DNA from: Glycomyces fuscus
GTDB taxonomy: Bacteria; Actinomycetota; Actinomycetes; Streptosporangiales; Streptosporangiaceae
NCBI GenBank assembly: GCA_002529455.1
Contig: NYMS01000016.1
Location: 1-64,000 of the forward strand
DNA length: 64,000 nucleotides
Reading direction: 5' to 3'
Part shown: positions 55,156-63,638 of the stretch, in pieces
Numbering within the stretch: position 1 is the first letter of the stretch
Layout of the letters: every line of letters starts with the position of its first letter
Program-made: the position numbers and the translations under genes
The notes under the pieces: generated by a model
What the model was told of the DNA's origin: nothing
Databases searched by the model: none
What the model saw: only the letters and a program-made list of their open reading frames with translations

Positions 55156-55944
55156 GTGTCACACGACGCCGTGTCCCCGAACGCGCCCGGGGCCGCCTTC
55201 TTCGACGTGGACAACACCCTGATGCGGGGTGCGTCGATCTACCACTTCGCCCGGGGCCTGGCCTCCCGGGACCTGTTCACCACCCGCGACCTGATGCGGT
55301 TCGCGTGGGGGCAGACGGTGTTCCGGGTGACCGGCAGCGAGCAGCCCGAGCACATCAACGCCGCGCGCGAGGCGGCGCTGGCGTTCGTGGCCGGGCACGA
55401 CGTGAACGACCTGGTCGCGCTCTGCGAGGAGATCTACGACGACACCATGGCCGACCGGATCTGGGAGGGCACCCGGGCGCTCGTCCAGGGGCACCTGGAC
55501 GCCGGGCGGCCGGTGTGGCTGGTGACCGCGACGCCCGTGGAGCTGGCCCAGATCATCCGGCGGCGGCTGGGGCTGACCGGCGCGCTGGGCACCGAGGCCG
55601 AGTGCGTCGACGGGGTGTACACGGGGCGGTTGAACGGGGACCTGCTGCACGGTCCGGCCAAGGCCGTGGCCGTGCGCGCCCTCGCCCGCAGGGAGGGGTG
55701 GGACCTGGCGTCCTGCTCCGCCTACAGCGACTCCTCCAACGACCTGCCGCTGCTGTCCCTGGTGGGGCGCCCGCACGCGGTCAACCCGGACACCGACCTG
55801 CGCAGGTACGCCCGCACGCACGGGTGGCCGGTGCACGACTTCCGGCGGAACCGGAACGCGCTGAGGGTGGCCGTCCCCGCGGCCGTGGGCGCCGTCGCCG
55901 GTGCCGTGGCGCTGCGCGCGGTCAGACAGAGACGGACGGGCTGA
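55156..55944 (+). CDS. HAD-superfamily phosphatase (SerB1-like, subfamily IB)
   Basis: 262 residues. HAD motif I is FFDVDNTLMRG (Asp nucleophile and acid), motif II is in LVTATP, and motif III/IV is YSDSSNDLPLL. A helical cap lies between motifs I and II. Mycobacterial homologues are annotated SerB1 but are not proven phosphoserine phosphatases; substrate unknown. A C-terminal hydrophobic stretch (VAVPAAVGAVAGAVAL) may associate with membrane. The GTG at 55156 has AGGAGA upstream. It shares its neighbourhood with the SDR and bS22 genes, as in Mycobacterium. Confidence 0.9.
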   Translation: MSHDAVSPNAPGAAFFDVDNTLMRGASIYHFARGLASRDLFTTRDLMRFAWGQTVFRVTGSEQPEHINAAREAALAFVAGHDVNDLVALCEEIYDDTMADRIWEGTRALVQGHLDAGRPVWLVTATPVELAQIIRRRLGLTGALGTEAECVDGVYTGRLNGDLLHGPAKAVAVRALARREGWDLASCSAYSDSSNDLPLLSLVGRPHAVNPDTDLRRYARTHGWPVHDFRRNRNALRVAVPAAVGAVAGAVALRAVRQRRTG

Positions 55945-56237
55945 ACCGGAGGACCGGAGGAACCGGCACCGGGAACGGACGGGCCGGGCCGGACGCCGGG
56001 AGCGGGCGGGCCCGGGCGGGCGTGGGGCCGGCCGCCGGAGGAAGCGGTGCGCGGCGGCGGACCCGGGACCGGGGTCGTCCACAGGCCACACGGGGGCGTG
56101 GCCCGGGGCCGACAGCCTGGTGGAATGGACCAAGGGGGCCCGAGGGCCCGGAACACTTCATGCCGCCCACAACGCCCTCAGGCGCCTTTTCCGGGCGTTT
56201 CGTGCCTTCGGCCGCCCCAGGGGCCGACCGGGGGCCC

Positions 56238-57176
56238 TCAGCGCCCCAGCGTGGCCCTGGCGAGGGCGAGCACGTGGACGGGGCGCAGGCCGCCTCCGCG
56301 CGAGGACGTACCGCGGCGGCTGCCCACGTAGGCCTCGAAGGCCTCCGCCGAGCTGTAGGCGGGCGACCAGTCCAGCACCCGCTCCAGGGAGTCGGTGTGC
56401 ATGCCGGAGGTGTTCAGGCCCGCGCGCACGGCGCGGGCCGCGCTGGAACTCGCGTAGTCGATCCGGCCGTGCCTGGCCAGGCCGCGCAGCACCCGCAGGC
56501 CTCGTGCCGGGACGGGGAGCCGTTGGCCGCCGACGCGGCGCAGGCAGTGCGAGAGCCGGACCGAGTCCTCTCCCGCCACGTCGAAGAACCCGGTGCCGTC
56601 GCTGAGCGCCATGCGCACGAGCGCCTCGGCACCGTCGTCCTCGTGCAGGAACTGCACCCTGGGGTCGCTGCCGAGCACGGTGGGCACGAGCCGCGAGTCC
56701 AGGTAACGCGTGAGCGGAGTGCTCACGGAGGGACCGATGAGGTTGGCGAACCGCAGGACGGCCACCGACAGGTCGGGGCGGCGGCGCTGGAGGCCGCGGG
56801 TGTGCCGCTCGACCTCGGCCGCGTCGTCGGCGTCCAGGGTGGCGCTGGAGCGCACCACCAGGCGCCGGACGGTGGTGGAGCGCTGGGCCGCGCCGAGCAC
56901 CCGCATGGTGCCCAGGACGTTGTCCTCGCGGTTGGGACCGCCCACGGTGTCCAGGCCCAGGTGCAGGACGAGCTCGGCGCCGGAGTCGGCGACGATCCCG
57001 TCCAGGCTCCCGTCGTGCAGGTCGACATGGGCGTACTCGACCCCCGGCGCGTCCGTGGGCGGCGGTGCGGAGTCCGCACCGATCACCCGGTGGACACCGG
57101 GCTCCTCGCTCAGGGTCTGCGCGACCCTGGAGGCCAGGGGTGTGGAAACCCCGGTGACGAGTACGACACGAGCCAT
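56238..57176 (-). CDS. NAD-dependent epimerase/dehydratase-like SDR with degenerate dinucleotide loop
   Basis: 312 residues, extended short-chain dehydrogenase fold. It starts MARVVLVTGVSTPLASRV, where the usual TGxxGxxG loop has only the first Gly. DLHD (adenine pocket) and LRFANLIGPSV remain, but the catalytic YxxxK is not evident. Related actinobacterial genes next to bS22 (Mycobacterium galE2 region) show similar decay. It is probably a structural or regulatory SDR-like protein, not an active epimerase. The ATG at 57174-57176 has AAGGAA upstream. Confidence 0.85.
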   Translation of the reverse strand: MARVVLVTGVSTPLASRVAQTLSEEPGVHRVIGADSAPPPTDAPGVEYAHVDLHDGSLDGIVADSGAELVLHLGLDTVGGPNREDNVLGTMRVLGAAQRSTTVRRLVVRSSATLDADDAAEVERHTRGLQRRRPDLSVAVLRFANLIGPSVSTPLTRYLDSRLVPTVLGSDPRVQFLHEDDGAEALVRMALSDGTGFFDVAGEDSVRLSHCLRRVGGQRLPVPARGLRVLRGLARHGRIDYASSSAARAVRAGLNTSGMHTDSLERVLDWSPAYSSAEAFEAYVGSRRGTSSRGGGLRPVHVLALARATLGR

Positions 57177-57401
57177 GGCGACACGTTCCTTGGGAGGAGA
57201 CGGGAGCTGTTCCGGCAGGTTCGCGGACCGTTCACCACGAGGGTGAACCGGCGACCGCGACCCGTGAGGCACAACAGCGCCTCACCCAGAAAATTCCATT
57301 GCTTCGGCAAAGGCCGAACAAGGACGGCGGTGTCTCCGCGTCCGGGGCGTGCCTGGAGCGCGCCCGCGCCCGCGGAGAGACGACGTTCGCCGCTACCGGT
57401 C

Positions 57402-57500
57402 CTACTTCTTGTTGCGACGCGCGACACGCGTGCGCTTGAGCAGCTTGCGGTGCTTCTTCTTCGCCATCCGCTTGCGGCGCTTCTTGATGACGGAACCCAT
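57402..57500 (-). CDS. 30S ribosomal protein bS22 (AURKAIP1/COX24 type)
   Basis: 32 residues: MGSVIKKRRKRMAKKKHRK, then a short basic helix ending RVARRNKK. It matches the tiny actinobacterial ribosomal protein seen in mycobacterial ribosome structures near the decoding centre. GAAGGTG precedes the ATG at 57498-57500; longer in-frame starts are discounted. Easily missed because of its size. Confidence 0.95.
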   Translation of the reverse strand: MGSVIKKRRKRMAKKKHRKLLKRTRVARRNKK

Positions 57501-57724
57501 GGGATCACCTTCTCGCTGACGGAGGTTACGGACATGCCGCACCGCTGTGCGGTGGAAACCGGCAAGGGGCTCGGATGCGGTCACCGGAGCCGTTCGGACA
57601 CCGGCGTGCCCAACGCCCGGAGCGGCCGGTGCGACCGGGGTGGTGTCCCCCGGGCCCGGCGCTGGAGAGCGCGCACCTACCGCACCCGAAGGCCCAGCTT
57701 ACCGTTACGGGTGCGCGCTCCGGG

Positions 57725-58360
57725 TCACGCCCCGGGGAGTGAGGGCTCGTCCTTGTACAGGACGGCGGCCGGCTCGGCGTAGCTGACGCTGGTCAGCCGC
57801 TGGTCGCTGAAGGTCAGCGACGTCACGCTCGCCAGGTTGCACTCGCGCAGGTCCGGACGGTGCCAGAGGCGCTTGCCCTCGGCCGCGCGGCGGGTCATCC
57901 AGATCGGCAGCTGGTGGCTGACGCACACGGCCTCGCGGCCCCACGCCGCCCGGCGGGCGATCTTGACGGCCTCCACCATGCGGGCGACGATCTCGGAGTA
58001 GGGCTCGCCCCAGGACGGCAGGAACGGGTTGTACACCCGGCTGAACACCCGGGGGTCGCGCACCGACCGCCGCGACAGGCTCATGCCCTCGAACTTGTTG
58101 GCCGCCTCGATGAGCCGGTCGTCCAGGGTGACGGGCAGGTCGGTCGCCTTCTGGAGGGGTACGGCGGTCTCCTGGGTGCGGTCCAGCGGAGAGGAGAACA
58201 GCGCGGCGACGTCGTGGCCCTCGAACCACTCCGCGGTCATCTCCGCCATCTGCTGGCCCCGGTCGCTGAGGTGGAAGCCGGGGAGCCTTCCATAGAGCAC
58301 CTTGCCGGGGTTGTACACCTCTCCGTGTCGCAGCAGGTGCACGACGGTGGTCGTCGTCAT
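57725..58360 (-). CDS. Histidine phosphatase (phosphoglycerate mutase-like)
   Basis: 211 residues. The phospho-histidine motif LLRHGE (His12) and the second His in AVCVSHQLPIW mark the branch of the histidine phosphatase superfamily. It is shorter than GpmA and lacks the mutase insert, so it is probably a phosphatase of unknown substrate. It follows hemL on the same strand (55 nt apart), matching the Mycobacterium hemL neighbourhood. Confidence 0.92.
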   Translation of the reverse strand: MTTTTVVHLLRHGEVYNPGKVLYGRLPGFHLSDRGQQMAEMTAEWFEGHDVAALFSSPLDRTQETAVPLQKATDLPVTLDDRLIEAANKFEGMSLSRRSVRDPRVFSRVYNPFLPSWGEPYSEIVARMVEAVKIARRAAWGREAVCVSHQLPIWMTRRAAEGKRLWHRPDLRECNLASVTSLTFSDQRLTSVSYAEPAAVLYKDEPSLPGA

Positions 58361-58415
58361 CGTGTGTGTCTTTCCTTCGGGGTCGTGGGCGTCGGGGCTG
58401 TGGCGGCCCTGGGCG

Positions 58416-59711
58416 TCAGCCCTGGGCCTCGGCCGCGGCGCGGGCCGCTCTGGGCAGCGCCGAGACCACGCGGTCCACTGCGGCGTCGTCGTGCGCGGCG
58501 GAGAAGAACCAGGCCTCGAAGGCGGCGGGCGGCAGGTACACGCCCTGGTCGAGCATGGCGTGGAAGAACGCGGAGAAGACCGCGGTGTCGGTGGTGCGCG
58601 CGGTGTCGAAGTCGACGGCCTCCTGGTCGGTGAAGAACACCGTGAAGAGGCTGCCGCCGCTCTGGACCCGGTGGAGGACCCCGGCCTCGCCGAGCGCCTT
58701 GGAGACCTCGGCCGCCACCTGGGCGGAGACCTCGTCGATGCGGGCGTAGACCTCGGGGGTGGCGCCCCGCAGGGTGGCCAGGCCGGCGGCGGTGGCCAGC
58801 GGGTTCCCGGACAGCGTGCCCGCCTGGTACACGGGGCCGTTCGGAGCGAGGCGGTCCATGATCTCGGCCCGGCCGCCGAACGCGGCGGCGGGCAGGCCGC
58901 CGCCCATGACCTTGCCGAAGGTCATGAGGTCGGGGGCGACCCCCTCCAGGCCGAACCAGCCCGAGGCGCTGACACGGAAGCCGGTGAGGACCTCGTCGAG
59001 GATGAGGAGCGCGCCGTTGGCGTGCGCGATCTCCTTGACACGGGCGTTGAACCCGTCCCGGGGCGGGACGACGCCCATGTTGGCGGGGCAGGCCTCGGCG
59101 ATCACGCAGGCGATCTCGTCGCCGTGCTCGGCGAAGGCGCGCTCGACGGCCTCGGGGTCGTTGTAGGGCAGCACGAGGGTGTCGGCGGCGCTGGCCCCGG
59201 TCACGCCCGGGGAGTCGGGCAGGGCGAAGGTGGCCAGTCCGGAACCGGCGGCGGCCAGGAGGGCGTCGACGTGGCCGTGGTAGTTGCCCGCGAACTTGAC
59301 GACCTTGCTGCGCCCGGTGAAGCCGCGCGCGAGGCGGATCGCGGACATGGTGGCCTCGGTTCCGGAGTTGACGAGGCGGACCTTCTCCACGGGGGTGCGC
59401 CCGACGATCAGCTCGGCCAGCTCGACCTCACCGGGGGTCGGCGCGCCGTAGGAGGTCCCGGCGGCGACCGCGCCGTGGAGGGCCTCGACGACGGCGGGGG
59501 CCGCGTGGCCGAGGACCAGCGGTCCCCACGAGCACACCAGGTCGACGTACTGGCGGCCGTCGGCGTCGGTGAGGTAGGGGCCCTCCCCCTTCACGAAGAA
59601 GGGCGGGGTGCCGCCGACGGCGCCGAAGGCGCGGACCGGGGAGTTCACACCACCGGGCACGACGGCGGAGGCACGCTGGAAAAGCTCTGCTGAAGTCTGT
59701 TGAGTACCCAC
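58416..59711 (-). CDS. hemL: Glutamate-1-semialdehyde 2,1-aminomutase
   Basis: 431 residues, full length. A class III aminotransferase that converts glutamate-1-semialdehyde to 5-aminolevulinate for heme synthesis. The PLP-binding Lys267 lies in [12 protein letters not shown], with [13 protein letters not shown] and [11 protein letters not shown] also intact. The GTG at 59709-59711 is the family start. It probably forms an operon with the downstream histidine phosphatase. Confidence 0.97.
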   Translation of the reverse strand: MGTQQTSAELFQRASAVVPGGVNSPVRAFGAVGGTPPFFVKGEGPYLTDADGRQYVDLVCSWGPLVLGHAAPAVVEALHGAVAAGTSYGAPTPGEVELAELIVGRTPVEKVRLVNSGTEATMSAIRLARGFTGRSKVVKFAGNYHGHVDALLAAAGSGLATFALPDSPGVTGASAADTLVLPYNDPEAVERAFAEHGDEIACVIAEACPANMGVVPPRDGFNARVKEIAHANGALLILDEVLTGFRVSASGWFGLEGVAPDLMTFGKVMGGGLPAAAFGGRAEIMDRLAPNGPVYQAGTLSGNPLATAAGLATLRGATPEVYARIDEVSAQVAAEVSKALGEAGVLHRVQSGGSLFTVFFTDQEAVDFDTARTTDTAVFSAFFHAMLDQGVYLPPAAFEAWFFSAAHDDAAVDRVVSALPRAARAAAEAQG

Positions 59712-59804
59712 CTCACCAGTGTGTCAGCTGTGTCCGGTAGCGGGACCATGACCCGCCCCGCGGCGACCGTGGTCCCGGCGCCGGTGCCCGGACCGGTGTC
59801 GGGG

Positions 59805-60377
59805 TCAGGGGCGGACCAGGGCACGGATCAGCTGGTGGACCCGTGTGCTGGGGTCGCCCGTCGGCGGTAGGCGCTCGGTGCGCTCGCAGGCGGCTTCGAG
59901 ACCGTGGGCAAAGTCCTCGAAGCGGGTCCCGCCCTTGTCCCACTCCGGCAGGAGCGCCCTGAGCTCCTTTCCGGCCCTGGCCCCGGTGACGAGCGCGGAC
60001 CGGTGGTCCCTGAGGTGGCGGATGAGCCAGGTCTCGAAGGTGGGTGTGGAGGGGGCGGCCTCGATCCCTTCCCGCGCGGCGGACGCCACGAGCGCGGCGA
60101 CATCCTCCCCGTCGGTGTCGAACACCGCCCAGCGCTCGGTGTAGTCGTCCTGCTCGGCCTCGGCAGCGCTCCTGACCACGATCTCGCGCTGGGGGTGTTT
60201 GGCCTTGCGGGCGTGGACGGTGTGCAGCCGTACGTCCGGGTGCTTCTTCATGGTGTCGAAGTAGCGCTTCTCGGTCTCGCCCTCGCAGACGACGAGGTAG
60301 ACGCGCCTCTCCTCGCGGTACGGCCTGCGGCGGTCAAGACTCGTCTCCCTCCGGTCCCTCCCGCGCCGCTTGCTCAC
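59805..60377 (-). CDS. RloB-family protein (TOPRIM-like nuclease of a defence pair)
   Basis: 190 residues. A basic N-terminus is followed by YLVVCEGETEKRYF (Glu34) and the acidic FDTDGED (Asp87, Asp89), a layout like the Glu and DxD of TOPRIM nucleases. FETWLIRHL (114-122) is typical of the RloB family. The GTG start overlaps the ATPase stop by GTGA, so production is coupled. In AbiL-type systems the RloB-domain protein works with an AAA ATPase in phage defence; the same is inferred here, not shown. Confidence 0.85.
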   Translation of the reverse strand: MSKRRGRDRRETSLDRRRPYREERRVYLVVCEGETEKRYFDTMKKHPDVRLHTVHARKAKHPQREIVVRSAAEAEQDDYTERWAVFDTDGEDVAALVASAAREGIEAAPSTPTFETWLIRHLRDHRSALVTGARAGKELRALLPEWDKGGTRFEDFAHGLEAACERTERLPPTGDPSTRVHQLIRALVRP

Positions 60378-61771
60378 GGGGCGGCCTCCTCCGGCTCCCG
60401 TGCCTGCACGCGCCTGCGCAGGGCGTCCCGGAACAGCTCGTCGTCCACGTCCGGAACCGCGCCGTAGCGGCCCGTGAGGTAGCGCCGGGCGCGGTTGTCG
60501 TCTCCTCGCGGCTTGAAGTCGCTGAGCGGGTAGAGCGAGGTCCGTCCCCGGTCGTCCTTGTCCACGAACCAGATGTGGTCGCGCTTGAGGACCTCCTCGC
60601 CGCGCACGCGTCCGAGAAGGGCCGCGTCGTGGCTGGTGAAGACCAGTTGGGCGCCCTTGGGGTTGTGCTCCTCGTCCCGGAAGAGGGAGATGACCTTGGC
60701 GGAGAGGTAGGGGTGGAGGCTGGCGTCGATCTCGTCGACCACGAGGACGCCCCCCGCTTCCAGGGCGCGTTGGGCGTCGAAGCCGATCGTGGTGAACGCT
60801 CGGGTGCCCAGTGACTCCTCCGCCCACAGGAGCGGGGTCGCGGACTCCTCTCCCCGGTGGTGGAAGAGGAGCGTGGTGCGCTCTCGGGGCAGACTTCCGA
60901 GGAACGCCTCCACATGGTCCCAGGTCTTACCGCCTCCCGGCGGGAGGGGAACGACATAGGACTCGTGGTCGTCGCGCCGCTCCTGCGAGGTCCGCTTCAA
61001 CGACCACCGACGGAACCGATCACGTGCTGACGGGGATGGTTCGGCAGTTGTCGTCTCTGGTCCGGGACCCTGCTCATGCAGTTCCACGGTCTCGATACCG
61101 GTGTCAGCGGACTTCAGCAGGCGCCCGAGGCCAGCCATGTGCTCCTCGGAGGCCGCTCCTCCGCGCAGCCAGGCCGGGTGCTCCGGGCTGCGTTCCGAGG
61201 CGAACGCCAGGCTCTCGGAGAACCAGCGGTAGACCGGTTCCACCTCCGCGTTCGAGGCGCGGGCGGCGACGGTGAGGAAGAGCACGTTCTGACCGGTGAT
61301 CTCCTTGACCTGGCGCAGTTTGCCCGAGGCCTGGTCGCCGAAGAGGAACTCCTCCCCGTCGCGCTCGAACACGACGCGTCTGCGCTGTCGGGGGTAGCTG
61401 TACAGCCACTCCTCCACGACCTGCTCGTCATCGACCCCGAAGCCGTAGGTGTGGCGGACGCCGTCGATCACGAGGTCGACCACGAACATGGAGGGCTCCT
61501 CCCGGGCGTCCGCGCTCAACTTGAAGGGATGGCGCTGGATACCGCTCCCCGGCTCGTTGCGGCTCATCGACCACCGGACGGTGTCCCGCATGAAGGAGAG
61601 CGCGTCCAGGAGGTTCGACTTGCCCGAGGCGTTGGCCCCGAAGACCCCCGCGATCGTGGCGGCCTCCCAGGCGGCTTCCCGCGGGCGGGCGTCGTCGTAG
61701 ACGGGCGTGAGCAGGAGTCGCTGCTCCTCGCGGATGGACGTGTGGTTCTCGACGCGGAAACTCAGTAGCAT
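60374..61771 (-). CDS. RloA/AbiLi-like AAA15-family ATPase
   Basis: 465 residues, related to SMC/OLD-type ATPases. Walker A is GANASGKS (45-52), the ABC-like signature lies around EESLGTRAF (318-326), Walker B is VLVVDEID (342-349) and the switch His is in FTSHD (His381). The DNA looks somewhat less GC-rich than nearby genes. The ATG has GGAGGAGAG upstream. It is the first gene of a two-gene operon with the RloB partner, isolated by a terminator from the PAP2 gene upstream. Probable phage-sensing or effector-gating ATPase (inference). Confidence 0.88.
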   Translation of the reverse strand: MLLSFRVENHTSIREEQRLLLTPVYDDARPREAAWEAATIAGVFGANASGKSNLLDALSFMRDTVRWSMSRNEPGSGIQRHPFKLSADAREEPSMFVVDLVIDGVRHTYGFGVDDEQVVEEWLYSYPRQRRRVVFERDGEEFLFGDQASGKLRQVKEITGQNVLFLTVAARASNAEVEPVYRWFSESLAFASERSPEHPAWLRGGAASEEHMAGLGRLLKSADTGIETVELHEQGPGPETTTAEPSPSARDRFRRWSLKRTSQERRDDHESYVVPLPPGGGKTWDHVEAFLGSLPRERTTLLFHHRGEESATPLLWAEESLGTRAFTTIGFDAQRALEAGGVLVVDEIDASLHPYLSAKVISLFRDEEHNPKGAQLVFTSHDAALLGRVRGEEVLKRDHIWFVDKDDRGRTSLYPLSDFKPRGDDNRARRYLTGRYGAVPDVDDELFRDALRRRVQAREPEEAAP

Positions 61772-61866
61772 CGCGGCACTCTCCTCCGAAGTCGAGCGGC
61801 TTCACCGCGTTTCGCGCGGAAAAACCACACACGACAAGCATGCCATGTGTCCGTGGCCACACACGC

Positions 61867-61902
61867 GTGCGCCCCGCCCCCGGGGGGAGGGGCGGGGCGC
61901 AC
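61867..61902 (-). terminator. Terminator of the PAP2 gene
   Basis: A perfect 14-bp stem (61867-61880 with 61889-61902), 11 nt beyond the PAP2 stop and before the RloAB promoter region. Confidence 0.75.
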
Positions 61903-61913
61903 GGGGGTCCGGC

Positions 61914-62594
61914 TCAGCGCCGGGTGGCGTAGCCGTCCCGGAGGGGGGAGCCGTGCGGGGGCGGCGCGGCCGTGTCCGGGGCGTCCGCCCGTTCGGCCCG
62001 CACCAGCGGGCGCAGGCGGTCGTTGCGGGCGAGCAGGTCCACGAGGGCGGTCATCGGGCGGGACACGGCGAGGGAGACCAGGACCGCGACGGCGGCGCCG
62101 ACGAGGAGGCCGACGGTGACGTCGTGCGGGTAGTGGGCGCCGACGAAGACCCGGGAGAAGGCCTCCAGGACGGCGAGCAGGACGGCGAGGACCGCGATGC
62201 GGCGCCAGGCCAGGACGAGCGCCGCGGCGGCGGCACCCGCGATCGCCGCGTGGTTGCTCGGGAAGGACCAGTCGCCGACCGGGTCGCAGGTGGCGATCGT
62301 GGCCAGGTCGGTCATCGCCTGGCAGGGGCGCATCTGCTCGAAGAACGTCTTCACCGTGCGGCTGACCGCGTAGGCGACGACGGTGGCGACGGGGGCGAAC
62401 AGGGCCAGGCCGACCAGGCGGGAGTCCACGGAGCGGGCGCGCCACCAGGCGGCGAGGAACAAGGCGGCGAACACGCCGAGGAAGAGGTCGGTGCCCACGT
62501 GGGCGACGCTCTGGACCCAGGGGTCCAGGTCCGCCGCGAACTCGACCACGGCCCGCGACCAGGCGGCGCTGACAGCAAGGATCTCGGAGACCAT
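61914..62594 (-). CDS. PAP2-family membrane phosphatase
   Basis: 226 residues with about five membrane helices. The three PAP2 motifs are KTFFEQMRP, SFPSNHA (PSNH in place of PSGH) and SRVFVGAHYPHD. Such enzymes dephosphorylate undecaprenyl pyrophosphate or phosphatidic acid on the outer face of the membrane. It could be a backup undecaprenyl-pyrophosphate phosphatase. The ATG at 62592-62594 has GGAGAG just upstream. Confidence 0.92.
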   Translation of the reverse strand: MVSEILAVSAAWSRAVVEFAADLDPWVQSVAHVGTDLFLGVFAALFLAAWWRARSVDSRLVGLALFAPVATVVAYAVSRTVKTFFEQMRPCQAMTDLATIATCDPVGDWSFPSNHAAIAGAAAAALVLAWRRIAVLAVLLAVLEAFSRVFVGAHYPHDVTVGLLVGAAVAVLVSLAVSRPMTALVDLLARNDRLRPLVRAERADAPDTAAPPPHGSPLRDGYATRR

Positions 62595-62687
62595 CTCTCT
62601 CCATCGAGTCGGTCGGGGGGAGGATCGCGCAGGGGGGAGGAACTGGGCGACGTCCCGTCCAGAAATGACGGGATTCCCACGATTTGG

Positions 62688-62712
62688 TGACAGGAAAGGC
62701 TTCATCCTGTCA
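62688..62712. repeat. Inverted repeat between PAP2 and rraA genes
   Basis: TGACAGGA and TCCTGTCA separated by 9 nt, in the divergent promoter region. Possible operator; no terminator is needed here. Confidence 0.45.
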
Positions 62713-62879
62713 TCGACCGGAGCTTCTCGGGCCCGCGAAACGGCCGTACCGACGAAAGAGACGGGCGGCACCGACGAAGGAGTCGGCCGTGCCGCCCGGA
62801 AGGCCTGGCGTACCGGTGAGTAGCTTGGGGGTGACCACCTTTCGGCGGTGCCCATCCGCCCTCCCGAGACGGAGCCCTG

Positions 62880-63368
62880 ATGACCCCGAACTTCTCCACA
62901 GCGGACCTCGTCGACGACCACGGCGACACCCTGCGAAGCTGCTCCACGCAGTTCCGCCGTTTCGGCGGGCGCGCGGTGTTCTCCGGACGGATCCGCACGG
63001 TCAAGTGCCACGAGGACAACGGCCTGGTCAAGCAGGTCCTCAACACCCCGGGCGACGGCGCGGTCCTGGTGGTGGACGGCGGCGGCTCGCTGCGGTCGGC
63101 CCTGATGGGCGACATGATCGCCGAGGCGGCCGTGGCCAACGGCTGGTCCGGCGCGGTGATCTTCGGCGCGGTCCGCGACACCCGCGCCCTGGGCCTCCTG
63201 GACCTGGGGGTGAAGGCGCTGGGATCCAACCCCCGCAAGTCCCTCAAGGACGCCGCCGGACGCCTGGACGTGGCCGTGACCTTCGGCGACGTCACGTTCG
63301 TGCCGGGCGAGTGGCTCTACAGCGACGAGGACGGCGTGGTGGTGAACGCCGAGGAGATCCGGCTCTGA
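62880..63368 (+). CDS. rraA: RraA-family protein (aldolase/RNase E-regulator-like)
   Basis: 162 residues, single RraA domain. [23 protein letters not shown] and the active-site-like [12 protein letters not shown] (Arg and Asp) fit both RNase E regulators and the class II HMG/CHA aldolase activity shown for many members. A Cys-rich start ([18 protein letters not shown]) is typical. The ATG at 62880 has GGAG upstream. With no other catabolic genes nearby, I do not choose between roles. Confidence 0.92.
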   Translation: MTPNFSTADLVDDHGDTLRSCSTQFRRFGGRAVFSGRIRTVKCHEDNGLVKQVLNTPGDGAVLVVDGGGSLRSALMGDMIAEAAVANGWSGAVIFGAVRDTRALGLLDLGVKALGSNPRKSLKDAAGRLDVAVTFGDVTFVPGEWLYSDEDGVVVNAEEIRL

Positions 63369-63438
63369 CGCCGGGCCGGGCGGAGGCGAACGGGGGATGT
63401 CGCGGCGGTGACCTCCCCCGGCGCCCGCGCCGTCGCGG

Positions 63439-63625
63439 CTGTCGGAGCGCGAGGAGGGGTGGCGCGGCTGGTGGGCACGGGCGCCACCGACCGGGGGATC
63501 GCGCGGGCCCTGTTCACCACCGGGGGCACCGCCAAGAACCACGTGACGAGCGTCCCGCGCAGGCTCGGCCCGCGCGACCGCACCCGGCCCGCCCTGTGGG
63601 TGAACGGGCGCCAGCGGCCCCCGGG
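63439..63625 (+). pseudogene. Frameshifted LuxR-type HTH remnant
   Basis: Two frames together spell the C-terminal LuxR DNA-binding domain: LSEREE from 63439, then after a 1-nt frame change VARLVGTGATDRGIARALFTT, GTAKNHVTSV and RRLGPRDR from 63459. The receiver or ligand domain is missing upstream, the frame is broken and no start or stop fits. It is a degraded regulator fragment. Confidence 0.65.
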
Positions 63626-63638
63626 AGGGGCCGCGGGC

